From assembly GCA_017883385.1 (NCBI GenBank), contig JADGNQ010000016.1, positions 1 to 64,000 on the forward strand: 64,000 nucleotides of DNA, given 5' to 3'. This document shows, in pieces, positions 20,698 to 29,756 of the stretch (the first letter of the stretch is position 1; every line of letters begins with the position of its first letter). Under the pieces are notes generated by a model. That model did not search any database. It saw only the letters and a program-made list of their open reading frames with translations, and was not told where the DNA came from. Origin of the DNA: Candidatus Sulfotelmatobacter sp. (GTDB lineage: Bacteria; Acidobacteriota; Terriglobia; Terriglobales; Acidobacteriaceae). The position numbers were made by a program, and so were the translations under genes.

Positions 20698-22178
20698 TTT
20701 GGTTGTATGTCATCTTCGACAACCCGGTAGCGATAGTGTTCCCGTTCGTCTTTCGTTGCTTGTTGACGGAGGAGAACAAGCCGATTGAGTAGTTCAGGGA
20801 TCTCGCGCTTCTCGCCACCCTTTCGCAACGCCTGGATCAGGTGATACAGGGCAGCCTGATCCTTGGGATCGCTGACGAGCGCCTTCCTGCATTGGGCAGC
20901 AGCCTCCGGATATTGCCCGGCTTGCAGATAGAGCTTCCCTAGCACGTCCCGGGCGGGTCCGAGCGTCGGACGGAGCGCCACGGCCTTTCTGGCTGAACGC
21001 ATCGCCGTTTGAAATTCCGGAGTGCCCGGTTCCGCACCTTTTTGAGTGATAATGTCCGCCTGCAGATACAGCAGAATCGGGTCGCTCGGCTTCCGCGTCA
21101 GCTTCTCCCGAACCGTCGCCAGCGCGTGGTCAAGATCGTTTTGCTGCACTGACGCCAAGGCTTGGGCGGCGGAGCTCAAGGACTGGCTTGGATCCAGAGT
21201 GTATGCGGTTTCAAAGTCAGTCTGCGCCTGGTCGTATTCCGCCAACTCGACATGAAGAACACCTCGTGCAAAATAGAGCGATGCGGTCTTGGGTTGCTGG
21301 TTGATCCCTTCACTGACCACGTTGATGCCAACCTGAAATGACTGGTGCGTCGACGATATGGTCGCGAAATCCACGTAGAGATTGACATTCTGCGGGTCCA
21401 GCAGAATGGCCTGGCGAAGTGCGTCGATCGCTTTTGCGGTATCGTGGGCCTCTTCATAGGCTGCGGACGCTAGTTCCAGACTGTCAGCGTCTGCACTGTT
21501 GATACCCAGCAGCGGATCGAGGGTAGAGATGGCATCTTCAGGCTTGTGAGCCATCAATTGAATGGATGCCAGCAGTTGACGCTCCCGACGATCATTCGGG
21601 TTAAGCGCTAGTGCGCGCCGGAATACACTCGCCGCCTTATCCAGTTGCTTGAGCCTCGTCAGGCACGTAGCGTACGCGTGCAGCGCCGGAAGCTGGGACT
21701 CAAATAGCGAGGAGGCTTTTTCGAAGTGTACGACCGCAGCTTTGCAGTTTCCCTGCTGGTACTCGAGTACAGCCAACATGCCATGGCTCGTCGCATCATC
21801 GGGACGCAGCCGCAGGAGATGTTGCAGAAGCGGCACTCCGGCCGCGCTGCTGGCTTCGTACTCAATCTGGGCAGCCCCTTGCAGCGCGGGGATAGAGTCG
21901 GGCGAGATTTTTAGCGCACTTCGGAATGACGCCAGCGCTTCTTTCTTTTGCGCTTTTCCCGAATAGGCCACGCCCTGCATCGTCCATAGCTGCGCATTCT
22001 CCGGCGACTCTTGCAGCGCGGGGCGAAGGAGTTCGAGGGCCTCGCCAAAGTCCTGATTGCGCAATGCCGAAGCGATTGGACCGGCCCGATCCACGGCGGT
22101 CTGAGCGAAGGTATACGAAAAGAATAGGACCGGAACGAGAATGAAGCACGCTTCTCGGACTGAACGCATCGCTTTCAT
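20694..22178 (-). CDS. Secreted TPR-repeat protein (paralogue of 35444-36934)
   Basis: A 494-residue protein. ATG 22178 gives a compact Sec signal (MKAMRSVREACFILVPVLFFSYTFAQ); an in-frame start at 22223 is less likely. About ten TPR units run from residue 35 to 450, for example ELLRPALQESPENAQLWTMQG, AVVHFEKASSLFESQLPALH and ELAEYDQAQTDFETAYTLDP. It aligns along its full length, by eye, with the product of 35444-36934, including NVNLYVDFATISSTHQSFQ and the distinctive C-terminus QATKDEREHYRYRVVEDD. The shared tail suggests a conserved interaction. It is the last gene of a minus series TonB receptor, MGH1-like enzyme, araA, TPR. An export-associated scaffold or binding role is inferred. Confidence 0.88.
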   Translation of the reverse strand: MKAMRSVREACFILVPVLFFSYTFAQTAVDRAGPIASALRNQDFGEALELLRPALQESPENAQLWTMQGVAYSGKAQKKEALASFRSALKISPDSIPALQGAAQIEYEASSAAGVPLLQHLLRLRPDDATSHGMLAVLEYQQGNCKAAVVHFEKASSLFESQLPALHAYATCLTRLKQLDKAASVFRRALALNPNDRRERQLLASIQLMAHKPEDAISTLDPLLGINSADADSLELASAAYEEAHDTAKAIDALRQAILLDPQNVNLYVDFATISSTHQSFQVGINVVSEGINQQPKTASLYFARGVLHVELAEYDQAQTDFETAYTLDPSQSLSSAAQALASVQQNDLDHALATVREKLTRKPSDPILLYLQADIITQKGAEPGTPEFQTAMRSARKAVALRPTLGPARDVLGKLYLQAGQYPEAAAQCRKALVSDPKDQAALYHLIQALRKGGEKREIPELLNRLVLLRQQATKDEREHYRYRVVEDDIQPK

Positions 22179-22339
22179 TAGCGGGCCGTCCCCAACACTG
22201 CCTTCATGCTCATGGCACGGCAAGGGACATGGTAATCGAAAGAAAGGCCTTTTGGATTGATGCTCAGTGCCTAATACGCTGACGAGAATAACTCACAACA
22301 TCGGGATCGAGACGACGACCACATCCACCAGTCTGCCTC

Positions 22340-23854
22340 TCAGAGCCCAGGTTCCAGATGGTAGTAAATGTCATTCCACCGGAGTTCGTTCTTGAAACCC
22401 CGGACCGTCGTGTCACAATCGATGAGCAAATATTCCATGCCCGCCATCTCTGCGAAATTCTCCAGGTGTTCGGAGGTGAGGGCGCGGCTCAGCGCAGTGT
22501 GATGCGCCCCACCAGCGAGTATCCAAGCGGTCGCCGAGACCTTCAGGCTCGGCTCCGGTTTCCAGACTGCGCGGGCAACCGGAAGCTTGGGGAGCGCATG
22601 CTCGGGACGCACAATGCTCACCTGGTTGACGATCAAGCGGAACCGGTTGCCCATGTCAACCACCGAAGCATTCACGGCCTTTCCCGGAGCCGCGGTAAAT
22701 ATCAGCCGGACAGGGTCCTCTTTGCCACCAATGCCAAGCGGATGAATCTCGACTGTAGGCTTGCCTTCCGCAATCGACGGACAAACTTCCAGCATGTGGG
22801 CGCCCAATGTTTGGCCGTCATTCTTCAGGTGATAAGTGTAGTCCTCCATGAACGACGCACCACCATCGAGGCCGTGGCTCATGACCTTTACTGCCCTTAC
22901 GAGAGCGGACGTTTTCCAATCGCCTTCAGCGCCGAAGCCATACCCGTCAGCCATGAGTCGTTGCACAGCGATGCCGGGGAGTTGCTTGAGCCCGTGCAAG
23001 TCTTCAAAGGTATCGGTGAAAGCGTGTGCGCCGGTGTCCTCCAGGAAGGAGCGCAGTCCCAACTCAATTCTGGCCGCATCCTGCAGCGACTGACGCCGGC
23101 TTCCGCCGAGACGCAGTGACTCCGTGACTGTGTAGGTCTGGTCGTATTCATCTGTGAGCGCTTCGACTTGACTGTCGGTTGCTTGCTGAACGTGCTTTAC
23201 AAGATCTCCCACACCGTAGCCATTCACCGTATAGCCCAGCATGATCGCTGCATTGACCTTGTTGCCATCGGTCACGGCAACGTTCCGCATGTTGTCGCCG
23301 AAGCGGGCGACTCTGAGTTGTTGGGCATCGTGCCAGGCACAGGCCGCACGTATCCAGGAGCCCAGTTCCGAATGAACGGCCGTATCCTGCCAGAAGCCGA
23401 CAACCACCTTGCGCTTGAGCCGCATGCGGGCTCCGATGAATCCAAACTCGCGATCCCCATGGGCCGCCTGGTTGAGATTCATGAAATCCATGTCGATGGT
23501 GGACCACGGCAATTCCTGATTGAATTGCGTGTGCAAGTGCAACAACGGCTTGCTTAGCGAGCGGAGCCCGGCGATCCACATGCGCGCCGGCGAGAAGGTG
23601 TGCATCCACGTGATCAGGCCGACGCAACCCTTTGAACTGCTGGCCTCCTGGCACAACTGGTAAATCGAGTCGCTGCTGGTCATCACCGGTTTGCAGACAA
23701 CCTTCACGGGTATTCCCGGAGACGCCGCCAATGCCTGCGCGATGGTGGTCGCGTGTTCCTGTACTTTCTTCAGCGTTTCCGGCCCATAGAGATGCTGGGA
23801 CCCTGTGACAAACCATATTTCGAGACTCGAAAAATCAACCGTCTTCTGACTCAT
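22340..23854 (-). CDS. araA: L-arabinose isomerase
   Basis: A 504-residue cytoplasmic enzyme (EC 5.3.1.4) converting L-arabinose to L-ribulose. ATG 23854 ([20 protein letters not shown]) is chosen over 23869 because homologues begin near the [10 protein letters not shown] motif. The metal-binding residues known from the E. coli enzyme have clear counterparts: Glu in [12 protein letters not shown], Glu in [11 protein letters not shown], His in [10 protein letters not shown] and His in GGAHHTALS. Other family blocks present are [12 protein letters not shown] and [12 protein letters not shown]. Length fits the family. It lies 70 bases downstream of the MGH1-like glycosidase gene, which supports release of arabinose by the upstream hydrolase. 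No araB (ribulokinase) or L-ribulose-5-phosphate 4-epimerase gene is present in the window, so those must lie elsewhere. Confidence 0.96.
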   Translation of the reverse strand: MSQKTVDFSSLEIWFVTGSQHLYGPETLKKVQEHATTIAQALAASPGIPVKVVCKPVMTSSDSIYQLCQEASSSKGCVGLITWMHTFSPARMWIAGLRSLSKPLLHLHTQFNQELPWSTIDMDFMNLNQAAHGDREFGFIGARMRLKRKVVVGFWQDTAVHSELGSWIRAACAWHDAQQLRVARFGDNMRNVAVTDGNKVNAAIMLGYTVNGYGVGDLVKHVQQATDSQVEALTDEYDQTYTVTESLRLGGSRRQSLQDAARIELGLRSFLEDTGAHAFTDTFEDLHGLKQLPGIAVQRLMADGYGFGAEGDWKTSALVRAVKVMSHGLDGGASFMEDYTYHLKNDGQTLGAHMLEVCPSIAEGKPTVEIHPLGIGGKEDPVRLIFTAAPGKAVNASVVDMGNRFRLIVNQVSIVRPEHALPKLPVARAVWKPEPSLKVSATAWILAGGAHHTALSRALTSEHLENFAEMAGMEYLLIDCDTTVRGFKNELRWNDIYYHLEPGL

Positions 23855-23924
23855 AGACCATCCATACATCGATCAGGCCTGCGGGGACTCGGCGCTAGCC
23901 CGAGGCAACCTTCGCAAGTCCACA

Positions 23925-26003
23925 CTAGAAAGCCTTGATTTCCACTAGCGAGATCGCGGCACCATTCCCGGGATTCGTAAATACGACGCGAACCTTGGAC
24001 GCCTGCATGCGGTTGAAAGTCACCGTGTTCTCACCGTTCTCAACCGGCATTGCCGGAGTCTTCTCTTGATGCGGCGCATCAACCCACTCCGTCCCTGACC
24101 AAGACTGAAGGTTATAGACGGCCGGAGGCTTGAATTGCGCGCCGTCGCCATAAAAATAGAGGGCTACAGAGCTTAGCCACCTCGCTTGCCCGAAATCGAC
24201 GCTATACCAGTCCGAGAGGTTGGCTGAGCCTTCGGTAGTCCAGCCGTTTCTCATCTCCGGATAGAACCAGATCCGCCCGTCTACTGCCTGGTAAAGAATC
24301 GCTGGATCGTTGTTCGTGGAGGCAGTGGGAACAGGGAAATCTTTCCTGTAGATGTTCACCGCAAGGTTTGGGGGGGACGAACTCTTCGGTGCCGCCGCGG
24401 CTTTCATCGGCACGGTTTTCTTACCCAATGGTGCGGGGCCTGAGACTCGTTTCCCATCCAGGTAAATGGAGAGGCCCGCGCCCTGACGATAGCGCTTGCC
24501 GTCCACATCGTAAACGACCGTTACCAGGTGTCCATGGTAGGAAACGTTCTCCAGACAGAAGTAGCGAATGAAGCTCCCGTCACGCGGGTCCGAGGAAATC
24601 AGGGGATTAACTTCGAGGATGTCGTCCGCGCTAGGCCGCAAGCCAATCAGCCCTGTGATAATGAGATCGTTATAGTCGGAATGGTTGTAGTGACTGCTGC
24701 GCGGCAGGCCCACGATTACCTTGCCGTCATCCGGGTTGTAGTCTTCCTGCAGATTCGGTTCGCCATTCAACAAATGCTGGTGTGTGTAGAGCCGCAAGAC
24801 CTTTACATAATCTCCGACGTGGACGACATCTTGCGAATAGGTATTGAGAAGATTCGCCATGCCAACAAGCACCTGGGTTGTTTGGAATGGCCAGCTAGGA
24901 CCGTTCCACTCGCATTCCGGTTTCCCCGTGGGTTTGTCATACCTGTACTGCCTCATGTAGTACTCGTAGCTGGGCTCGTTGGTTCGGAGTCCGTATGGCC
25001 CCAGGAACTTCGCCGATGAGATCAGGTGCTTCCATGAAGCACTGAATTTCGGGTCATTTCCGGGAAGATTGAAAACCCAGGGCACGTATCCCGCGAGTTC
25101 TCTTCCTCGTATGAAATCCCAGTAATGGACGTACTGGTTGTTGACCTGGTAGCGATCGGTGAAGTGCTCCAGGCTGCTGTTCCAGAGGCTGGCCTCAACC
25201 GTCGCCTTAATCCTGGCGGCCCTGTCCGCGAAGCGAACAGCAGTGATATCGTCACCCGCCAGCGCAGACAGTTTGCTGATCGCCAGAGCATTGGCAAACA
25301 TGTAGCTGTTAATCGTGGGCCGAAAAGAATGGCCTCCGGTGAAGCCGTCTTTCCCGCCCGAAGCGTCAATCGAGGAGATCGTGTACTCGGTGGCATCCAG
25401 CAGTGGTTCGATGAAGTACAGACCCTTCGAAAAATCAAAATGGTCGTCCCACAGGTTGAAGATGTGCTGCATGACATCCAAGTGCTTGGTTGCAAATGTG
25501 GAGTTCCCATTCACCAGATAGCGTGCATACACTGCGTCGGCGATCCCCTCCGAAAAATGGCGATCGTTTCCGCCACCGGTGTACATGTAGTTTATGTAGT
25601 CGTCGATGTAACGATTGTCTTTCAGCCAGCGGCCCTCATAGATGTGGAAGGCCGTCGCATCATTCAGGCTGTCGTAGGGATGTTTGTCCCAACTCACATC
25701 GTCGAGAAACTCAGTGACGATGTACCCTCGGTCCCCGAGATCCCTGAGATGGCTTTTGTAGAGCTTCCAGCGATAGTAGTAAATCTGCTGGATTTCAGGA
25801 TCGGAGATCTCAAAAAATGGGACGTTCTTCTCAAACCACGGCGCGTCATTACCGAAATTCTCGGCAGCCAACATCTTTACCGGCAGGATGTTGGTTGCGC
25901 GAGCTGGGGCTGCCGCAGCCGGCGCGCCGAAAAGCAATACGAGGGATATGATCCCTAGAACCACCAATCGTAACGCCGCGGCGTTGCCAGGAAGTTTATG
26001 CAT
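23925..26003 (-). CDS. MGH1-like glycoside hydrolase with C-terminal discoidin-like domain
   Basis: A 692-residue secreted protein with a Sec signal (LRLVVLGIISLVLLFGAPAAAA); the start is ATG 26003, with 26018 as alternative. Residues about 40-480 form an (alpha/alpha)6-barrel glycosidase resembling the MGH1/GH63/trehalase-like group: FLDDVSWDKHPYDSLNDATA, GGHSFRPTINSYMFANALAI and the signature CEWNGPSWPFQTTQVLVGM. Residues about 555-692 resemble an F5/8-type (CBM32-like) sandwich (ANLSDWYSVDFGQARWLSSVALYF), probably sugar-binding. The exact glycosidase family cannot be fixed by eye; some related families are arabinofuranosidases. Its place between a TonB receptor and araA makes an arabinose-releasing activity likely. 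That is inference. Confidence 0.82.
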   Translation of the reverse strand: MHKLPGNAAALRLVVLGIISLVLLFGAPAAAAPARATNILPVKMLAAENFGNDAPWFEKNVPFFEISDPEIQQIYYYRWKLYKSHLRDLGDRGYIVTEFLDDVSWDKHPYDSLNDATAFHIYEGRWLKDNRYIDDYINYMYTGGGNDRHFSEGIADAVYARYLVNGNSTFATKHLDVMQHIFNLWDDHFDFSKGLYFIEPLLDATEYTISSIDASGGKDGFTGGHSFRPTINSYMFANALAISKLSALAGDDITAVRFADRAARIKATVEASLWNSSLEHFTDRYQVNNQYVHYWDFIRGRELAGYVPWVFNLPGNDPKFSASWKHLISSAKFLGPYGLRTNEPSYEYYMRQYRYDKPTGKPECEWNGPSWPFQTTQVLVGMANLLNTYSQDVVHVGDYVKVLRLYTHQHLLNGEPNLQEDYNPDDGKVIVGLPRSSHYNHSDYNDLIITGLIGLRPSADDILEVNPLISSDPRDGSFIRYFCLENVSYHGHLVTVVYDVDGKRYRQGAGLSIYLDGKRVSGPAPLGKKTVPMKAAAAPKSSSPPNLAVNIYRKDFPVPTASTNNDPAILYQAVDGRIWFYPEMRNGWTTEGSANLSDWYSVDFGQARWLSSVALYFYGDGAQFKPPAVYNLQSWSGTEWVDAPHQEKTPAMPVENGENTVTFNRMQASKVRVVFTNPGNGAAISLVEIKAF

Positions 26004-26110
26004 ACAGGCCCCAAGCATATCCTTGCCGACCGGGACAAGTTGCCCGGCCGCAAGAAGGACAGCAAGTCGTTTGGCGGCGATCAGAGACGGGGATTGCTAT
26101 GCCAGAGAGA

Positions 26111-26129
26111 GCCCGCCTGACAGGCAGGC
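26111..26129 (-). terminator. Hairpin between TonB receptor and MGH1-like gene
   Basis: GCCCGCCTGACAGGCAGGC folds into an eight-pair stem (one G-T pair) with a three-base loop. It lies in the 214-base gap after the TonB receptor stop. The following minus-strand sequence TCTCTCTGG is only weakly U-rich, so it may lower read-through or protect the receptor mRNA rather than stop transcription fully. Confidence 0.4.
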
Positions 26130-26217
26130 CCTCGATTGCGTCCAGTCAGTTTCGGTTACAGGTCGGAGGAGAATTCAAGCTCCAACTTGCCACCGGATGC
26201 CACGGATTAACCGCAGC

Positions 26218-29200
26218 TCAGAACGAAATCTTGCCTCCTACCTGCCACCATCTGGGCAGATGCGCTGCGGTTGCTTGACCGAAATTCCCGTCTGTCCAAT
26301 TGGTGTCGACGTTCAGGAGATTTGCCCGGTTGAAAATATTGAAGAACTCAAACCGAACCTGAAAGTTGACCCTCTCGGTGATGTGAGTGTCCTTGTAAAA
26401 GTTTATATCTGTCTCGGCGAAGTTTGGTTCGCGGAACTGACTCACCTTTTCATTTCCTTCCAAGCCAAAAGCAGGAACTGCGAAATTGCTCTTAGGAATG
26501 GACCCGACAAGAAAAGACTGACGAGAGGTTGACTGGGCGTAAGCGGTTGCATCCGGGTAGTCCAGATTCACGCCATCTGCATTGTAGTCTCCACTTTGGG
26601 GCCCATATCCGATTGCCGGGTTGCCGGCCGATGGACAATTCACGGTGCTGGCACAAACCGGCTGGTACGAATTGAAAGCCCCGACGGTGAGGGGCTCTCC
26701 GGACTGGAAAATACTCGTACCGCTGATGCCCCACCCACCGGTCAAATGACCGACAACCCCCTGGCCGCCATTCAAACCCTTCAGCGAATAGTTGAAGCTG
26801 AGCGAGATGCGGTTGGGGACATCCCAAGCCGATGGTCCGTAGTACGCCTGAGGATTAAAAGCTGTGGGATAGGCTCCCGCGTCGTCCTGGGCACGGGAAC
26901 GAGTGTAGGAAGCATCGATGAAACCACGCGCGAAACGTCCCTTGAAGTCAAAGAACACGCCTTCGTAGTTGGCGTGGCGCGTGTTGTCGGCGTAGGTGAT
27001 CGCGCCAAAACTAGGATTGAGGCGCGCGAGATTGCCGTTGCTGGTGTTATTCAGGATGTAGTCGTTATTCAAGACGTTGATGTTGACTCCATAGGAGACA
27101 CCACCAGTGTTGTTGCCAGCATCGACGATGTTGTAGGAGTGCGACCCCGAATAGCCAACACTCGCCGCAAATTTACTCCCAATCTTGCGCTCTGCCGACA
27201 AAGACCAGATGTTGGCTTTGGGGGACTTCAAGTTCGGGTTGATGCCGCCGATATTGAAATTGGCGCCCACAACTCCCCCTTGTGCGTTAAGGCCTCCTTG
27301 AAAAGTCGGGAAGGTAAATCCAAACGGCGGCTTGCTGGAGTTCCCCAACAGGAAAATCGGCCCTTGTGCGGTCGCGGTTCCGCCTGGAACAAAGCCTGGT
27401 GAAACCAATCCTGGAGGACTGCCGCGAAATTCTTCCTGCACGTTCGCCGAAGTGAGCCAATTGTTATAGATCCCAAAACCGCCTCGCACCACCCAATCGC
27501 CGTGTGAAGTGGGGTCCCAGGCAAAACCAACGCGTGGGCTGAACAGGTTGTTGACGGAATGCAGTAATGCGTTGTGCGTACCCTTGGCTACCCCACTCGC
27601 CACTCGGTCCTGAATGGTTGACCCGGAGCCCAGGTAGAAGTTGCCGAAGACGGTGGTCGCATTCTTCGACCATGGATTGCCGGAGTCGTCGTAGCGCAAG
27701 CCCAAGGTTAGCGTCAGATTCTTTCTGGCCTTCCAGGTATCTTCAGCAAAAATTCCGAACGTTCTTGAAGCCGCATCCCAACCCGCCAATTGCTGCGTTC
27801 CAGTTGCGGGGTTGTAGAAAACCCCACCCTCTCCGTTGGGAGAATCCTCGGCCAACTTCAGAATATTGTCGAAACCAAATCCTGGCGTTGCCCACGGGCC
27901 CTGGAAGTTCTCGACGTCGTCGCCGTACCAGCCTTCATAACCGAACTTCAGGGTGTGGGTGCCTTTAACGTGCGTCAAGACGTCGCGCCAGTGATAGTTG
28001 TGTTGAATGAAGTCTCCCTGCGCGAAGCCTGCTCCCAGTTGTTGATTGAAGCCGCCACCGACTCCGATGTTAGGAACTGTGTAATCCTTGGCTCCCGTGG
28101 CTAACTGGCCTTCCACCCGACTCAAACCGGCACTAGCGTCGTTCAGCGTGGTGGGTGAGAAGGTGTGCGTCCAAGTTACCTGCCCCGCGACTTGCCAGGT
28201 AGGGTTGAGACTCGAGAATTGGGGCGAAGCCGTGGCTGCGCCGCTAGTGAGCAGAGTCCGATACATGCTGACGTAGACTCGATCGTTCGCGAAATCCTTG
28301 TCGATGCGGCCAAAATATTGAGTTCCATTTCGAAGTGCCGTGGCACCAAAAGCGCCGCGGTCAAGAAGTGGCGTCGCGCAAGGAATGAAGTCTGTCGCCG
28401 CAGTATTGCATCCGCTCGCGCCAGTGCCAAAAGCGTCTTGCGCCGTTTGGTTAACGCTTACGCCCGACAAACCAACCGGTCGATAAGTTGTGAGGACGTG
28501 AGTTCCCACTGTGTTCGCCAACGCCGGAGTCGCTTGAATGAAGGACAGGAACTCAGGGGCCGCAAAGGTAATCTGCGAGCCTGCGCCAGCCGAAGCGCGC
28601 TTCGGCTCAACTGCGAAATAGAAGAAAAGCTTGTGATGGGGAATGATCGGACCCCCGATCGCAAAGGAAGGATCATTCAAGTGAAAAGGCGTGTACTTTT
28701 GGACGTTGAAGTACTGCTTCGCAAACATCCGTTGATAGTTGAAGTAATCTGAGGCCGAACCATGGTACTCATTCGAGCCAGATTTCGTGGTAAATGCTGT
28801 CACCAGGCCTGCGGCACGACTGTGCTCGCTCGAAAATGTGTTGACCTGAACGCTGGTTTCCTGGATCGAGTCGGGCGTGGGGGTCAGATTCAAGACACCC
28901 TGGCGGATTCCGCTGGTCACGTCGAGGCCGTCGATCACGTACTGATTGTTATCCGAGCCTTGGCCGTTGGCGCTGGCGTCGACCGCTTCTTCCGTGGAGA
29001 AGTTGTCCGCGCCGCTTCCGGGAGTGCCGGCCAGCGCTCCCGTTCCCAATCCAGACACCCCTGGCGCAAGTGTTACGAGCGTGACCAGATTGCGCCCGGC
29101 GATCGGCAACTGTGCCACCTCCTGATTCTCGAGGGTCAGTTGCGTGCGGCTATCCGCAGGGTCAACAGTCGGAGCCTCAGTGGTCACGACAATTGACTCG

Positions 29201-29550
29201 GATACTGAGCCGACCTTGAGCGAGATCGGTACGTTCAGATTCTGCTCGGTGAGTAAGGTCACGTCGACCTCGGCCTTCGAGAAGCCAGCCGCTTCCGAAA
29301 TCACCTTGTAGCTGCCCGGGGCGAGACTCAGGAAACGGTAGTTGCCGGAGCCATCACTAGTCGTGACTGCCGTAACTCCAGTCGAGACGCTAACCAACTG
29401 GATCTTGGCTGTCGCGACTCCCGCGCCTCCCGGGTCTTGGACTACGCCCTGGATGCTGGCGGTGAATTGTGCAAAGCTGACCGTGCTGAAAAGCAGCAAA
29501 GTAATCCTGAGCAAACCCCCAACAAAGAACGACGTAGTTCTTCGTGACAT
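26218..29550 (-). CDS. TonB-dependent receptor, Oar-like
   Basis: An outer-membrane receptor of 1110 residues. ATG 29550 is supported by GGGAGG five bases upstream and by the following Sec signal (MSRRTTSFFVGGLLRITLLLFSTVSFAQ). Residues 30-115 are a carboxypeptidase-regulatory-like domain (ASIQGVVQDPGGAGVATAKI, YRFLSLAPGSYKVISEAAGF). A plug follows (VAQLPIAGRNLVTLVTLAPG), then the barrel, ending in VGGKISF. It is the lead gene of an arabinose-themed run (MGH1-like glycosidase, araA, TPR) and no SusD is encoded. Its upstream region carries a LacI-type site at 29601-29614 and an inverted repeat over the likely -10. The cargo is likely an arabino-oligosaccharide, by context only. Confidence 0.93.
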   Translation of the reverse strand: MSRRTTSFFVGGLLRITLLLFSTVSFAQFTASIQGVVQDPGGAGVATAKIQLVSVSTGVTAVTTSDGSGNYRFLSLAPGSYKVISEAAGFSKAEVDVTLLTEQNLNVPISLKVGSVSESIVVTTEAPTVDPADSRTQLTLENQEVAQLPIAGRNLVTLVTLAPGVSGLGTGALAGTPGSGADNFSTEEAVDASANGQGSDNNQYVIDGLDVTSGIRQGVLNLTPTPDSIQETSVQVNTFSSEHSRAAGLVTAFTTKSGSNEYHGSASDYFNYQRMFAKQYFNVQKYTPFHLNDPSFAIGGPIIPHHKLFFYFAVEPKRASAGAGSQITFAAPEFLSFIQATPALANTVGTHVLTTYRPVGLSGVSVNQTAQDAFGTGASGCNTAATDFIPCATPLLDRGAFGATALRNGTQYFGRIDKDFANDRVYVSMYRTLLTSGAATASPQFSSLNPTWQVAGQVTWTHTFSPTTLNDASAGLSRVEGQLATGAKDYTVPNIGVGGGFNQQLGAGFAQGDFIQHNYHWRDVLTHVKGTHTLKFGYEGWYGDDVENFQGPWATPGFGFDNILKLAEDSPNGEGGVFYNPATGTQQLAGWDAASRTFGIFAEDTWKARKNLTLTLGLRYDDSGNPWSKNATTVFGNFYLGSGSTIQDRVASGVAKGTHNALLHSVNNLFSPRVGFAWDPTSHGDWVVRGGFGIYNNWLTSANVQEEFRGSPPGLVSPGFVPGGTATAQGPIFLLGNSSKPPFGFTFPTFQGGLNAQGGVVGANFNIGGINPNLKSPKANIWSLSAERKIGSKFAASVGYSGSHSYNIVDAGNNTGGVSYGVNINVLNNDYILNNTSNGNLARLNPSFGAITYADNTRHANYEGVFFDFKGRFARGFIDASYTRSRAQDDAGAYPTAFNPQAYYGPSAWDVPNRISLSFNYSLKGLNGGQGVVGHLTGGWGISGTSIFQSGEPLTVGAFNSYQPVCASTVNCPSAGNPAIGYGPQSGDYNADGVNLDYPDATAYAQSTSRQSFLVGSIPKSNFAVPAFGLEGNEKVSQFREPNFAETDINFYKDTHITERVNFQVRFEFFNIFNRANLLNVDTNWTDGNFGQATAAHLPRWWQVGGKISF

Positions 29551-29600
29551 ACTTGCCTCCCGCGCCATGGAAAGGTAGCTGTTATGATGACCGACGACTG

Positions 29601-29614
29601 AGTAAACGTTTTCT
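29601..29614. promoter_or_regulatory. LacI-type operator upstream of TonB receptor
   Basis: AGTAAACGTTTTCT matches AGTAAACGTTTACT at 13 of 14 positions with a central CG. It lies 51 bases before the receptor's ATG (29550) and downstream of the predicted promoter, a position suited to a roadblock repressor. It is also upstream of the divergent binding-protein gene at 29757. Confidence 0.7.
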
Positions 29615-29657
29615 GAGGAGCACGGTGAGCCTAACGAACTCTCCGTTCCCGCGCATG

Positions 29658-29673
29658 GTACAAATGTACTATA
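29658..29673 (-). promoter_or_regulatory. Inverted repeat overlapping candidate -10 of TonB receptor promoter
   Basis: GTACAAATGTAC (29658-29669) has perfect five-base arms around AA. It overlaps TATAGT (minus strand, 29668-29673), a likely -10. The matching -35 position (29691-29696) is poor, which is usual for activator-dependent promoters. The adjacent NarL-type regulator is a candidate binder; no experiment or motif model supports this here. Confidence 0.4.
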
Positions 29674-29756
29674 GACATTTCCTGAGAGCAGGTTTCGGCC
29701 CTAGGGGTCGCGGTTCAGCGGCTCGGCCGACTGCCGCCCGTGCGAGCGAGCCAATT

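Noticed and set aside
26596-27402. Plus-strand 268-codon open frame
   Set aside because: Antisense shadow of the second TonB receptor; no motif or start signal.
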